From Treponema sp. (GTDB taxonomy: Bacteria; Spirochaetota; Spirochaetia; Treponematales; Breznakiellaceae): a DNA stretch of 5,381 nt. Below the pieces are notes generated by a model. The model had not been told where the DNA came from, searched no databases, and was given only the letters and a program-made list of their open reading frames with translations. How positions within the stretch are numbered: the first letter of the stretch is position 1; every line of letters begins with the position of its first letter. The position numbers and the translations under genes are program-made. Positions 5,294 to 5,381 of this stretch are shown piece after piece. Location of the stretch: contig JAITLF010000020.1 in the NCBI GenBank assembly GCA_031278025.1, positions 1 to 5,381 on the forward strand, given 5' to 3'.

Positions 5294-5381
5294 AACTCGC
5301 GGACCTGGGTCTAGAACTCGCAGACCTGGGTCTAGAACTCGCAGACCTGGGTCTAGAACTCGCAGACCTGGGTCTAGAACT
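5252..5381. repeat. 21-bp tandem repeat array, six full copies plus a truncated seventh at the window edge
   Basis: The unit is AACTCGCAGACC followed directly by TGGGTCTAG. Full copies start at 5252, 5273, 5294, 5315, 5336 and 5357; four bases of the next copy begin at 5378. Copies are identical except unit 1 (TGG instead of the final TAG) and unit 3 (GCGG instead of GCAG). Each unit contains AGACC-TG-GGTCT, a 5-bp inverted repeat with a 2-base centre. Across each unit junction the same arms pair the other way, as GGTCT and AGACC around a 9-base loop, so the array can fold in two registers. There are no spacers, so it is not a CRISPR. The unit length is a multiple of three, and four of six frames are open through it. 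Only the left boundary is visible. It most resembles a minisatellite or VNTR, with recent copying implied by the near identity. Confidence 0.97.

Noticed and set aside
5252..5381. CRISPR array
   Set aside because: The 21-bp units are directly joined with no unique spacers and no cas gene is nearby.

Overview
The window looks like a piece of a spirochaete chromosome, most likely a GC-rich relative of Treponema (a termite-gut or environmental treponeme would fit). This is inference from the gene set and protein style: a ThrH-type phosphatase, a single-anchor S41 C-terminal protease, a somewhat divergent RsmE, a short divergent TagA/WecG-family glycosyltransferase and a standard alanine racemase. 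No rRNA, tRNA or typed mobile element is present to fix the taxonomy.

Layout from left to right. Positions 1-74 (minus strand) hold what appears to be the first 24 codons of a gene leaving the window. A divergent spacer of about 107 bp follows, then thrH (plus). A 113-bp spacer holds a perfect 9-bp stem-loop and a consensus -35 box, and leads into ctpA (plus). rsmE begins 32 bp after ctpA, behind a perfect TATAAT box. A glycosyltransferase gene starts inside the end of rsmE (25-nt overlap, GTG start, good Shine-Dalgarno). alr lies on the minus strand and converges on the glycosyltransferase with only 9 bp between the stop codons. To the right of alr are about 165 bp of spacer and then a nearly perfect 21-bp tandem repeat that runs off the window edge.

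The genes are mostly housekeeping. ThrH acts in serine/threonine phospho-metabolism. CtpA is an envelope protease. RsmE modifies 16S rRNA. The glycosyltransferase probably builds a lipid-linked surface glycan. Alr supplies D-alanine for peptidoglycan. ctpA, rsmE and the glycosyltransferase gene form one same-strand run and may be partly co-transcribed, with an internal promoter before rsmE.

I see no clear undescribed multi-gene system. The points most worth a second look are the 21-bp array with two competing hairpin registers, -10 boxes lying almost on top of the start codons of three genes that lack a Shine-Dalgarno (leaderless or nearly leaderless mRNAs), and the glycosyltransferase that has lost several positions normally conserved in its family.
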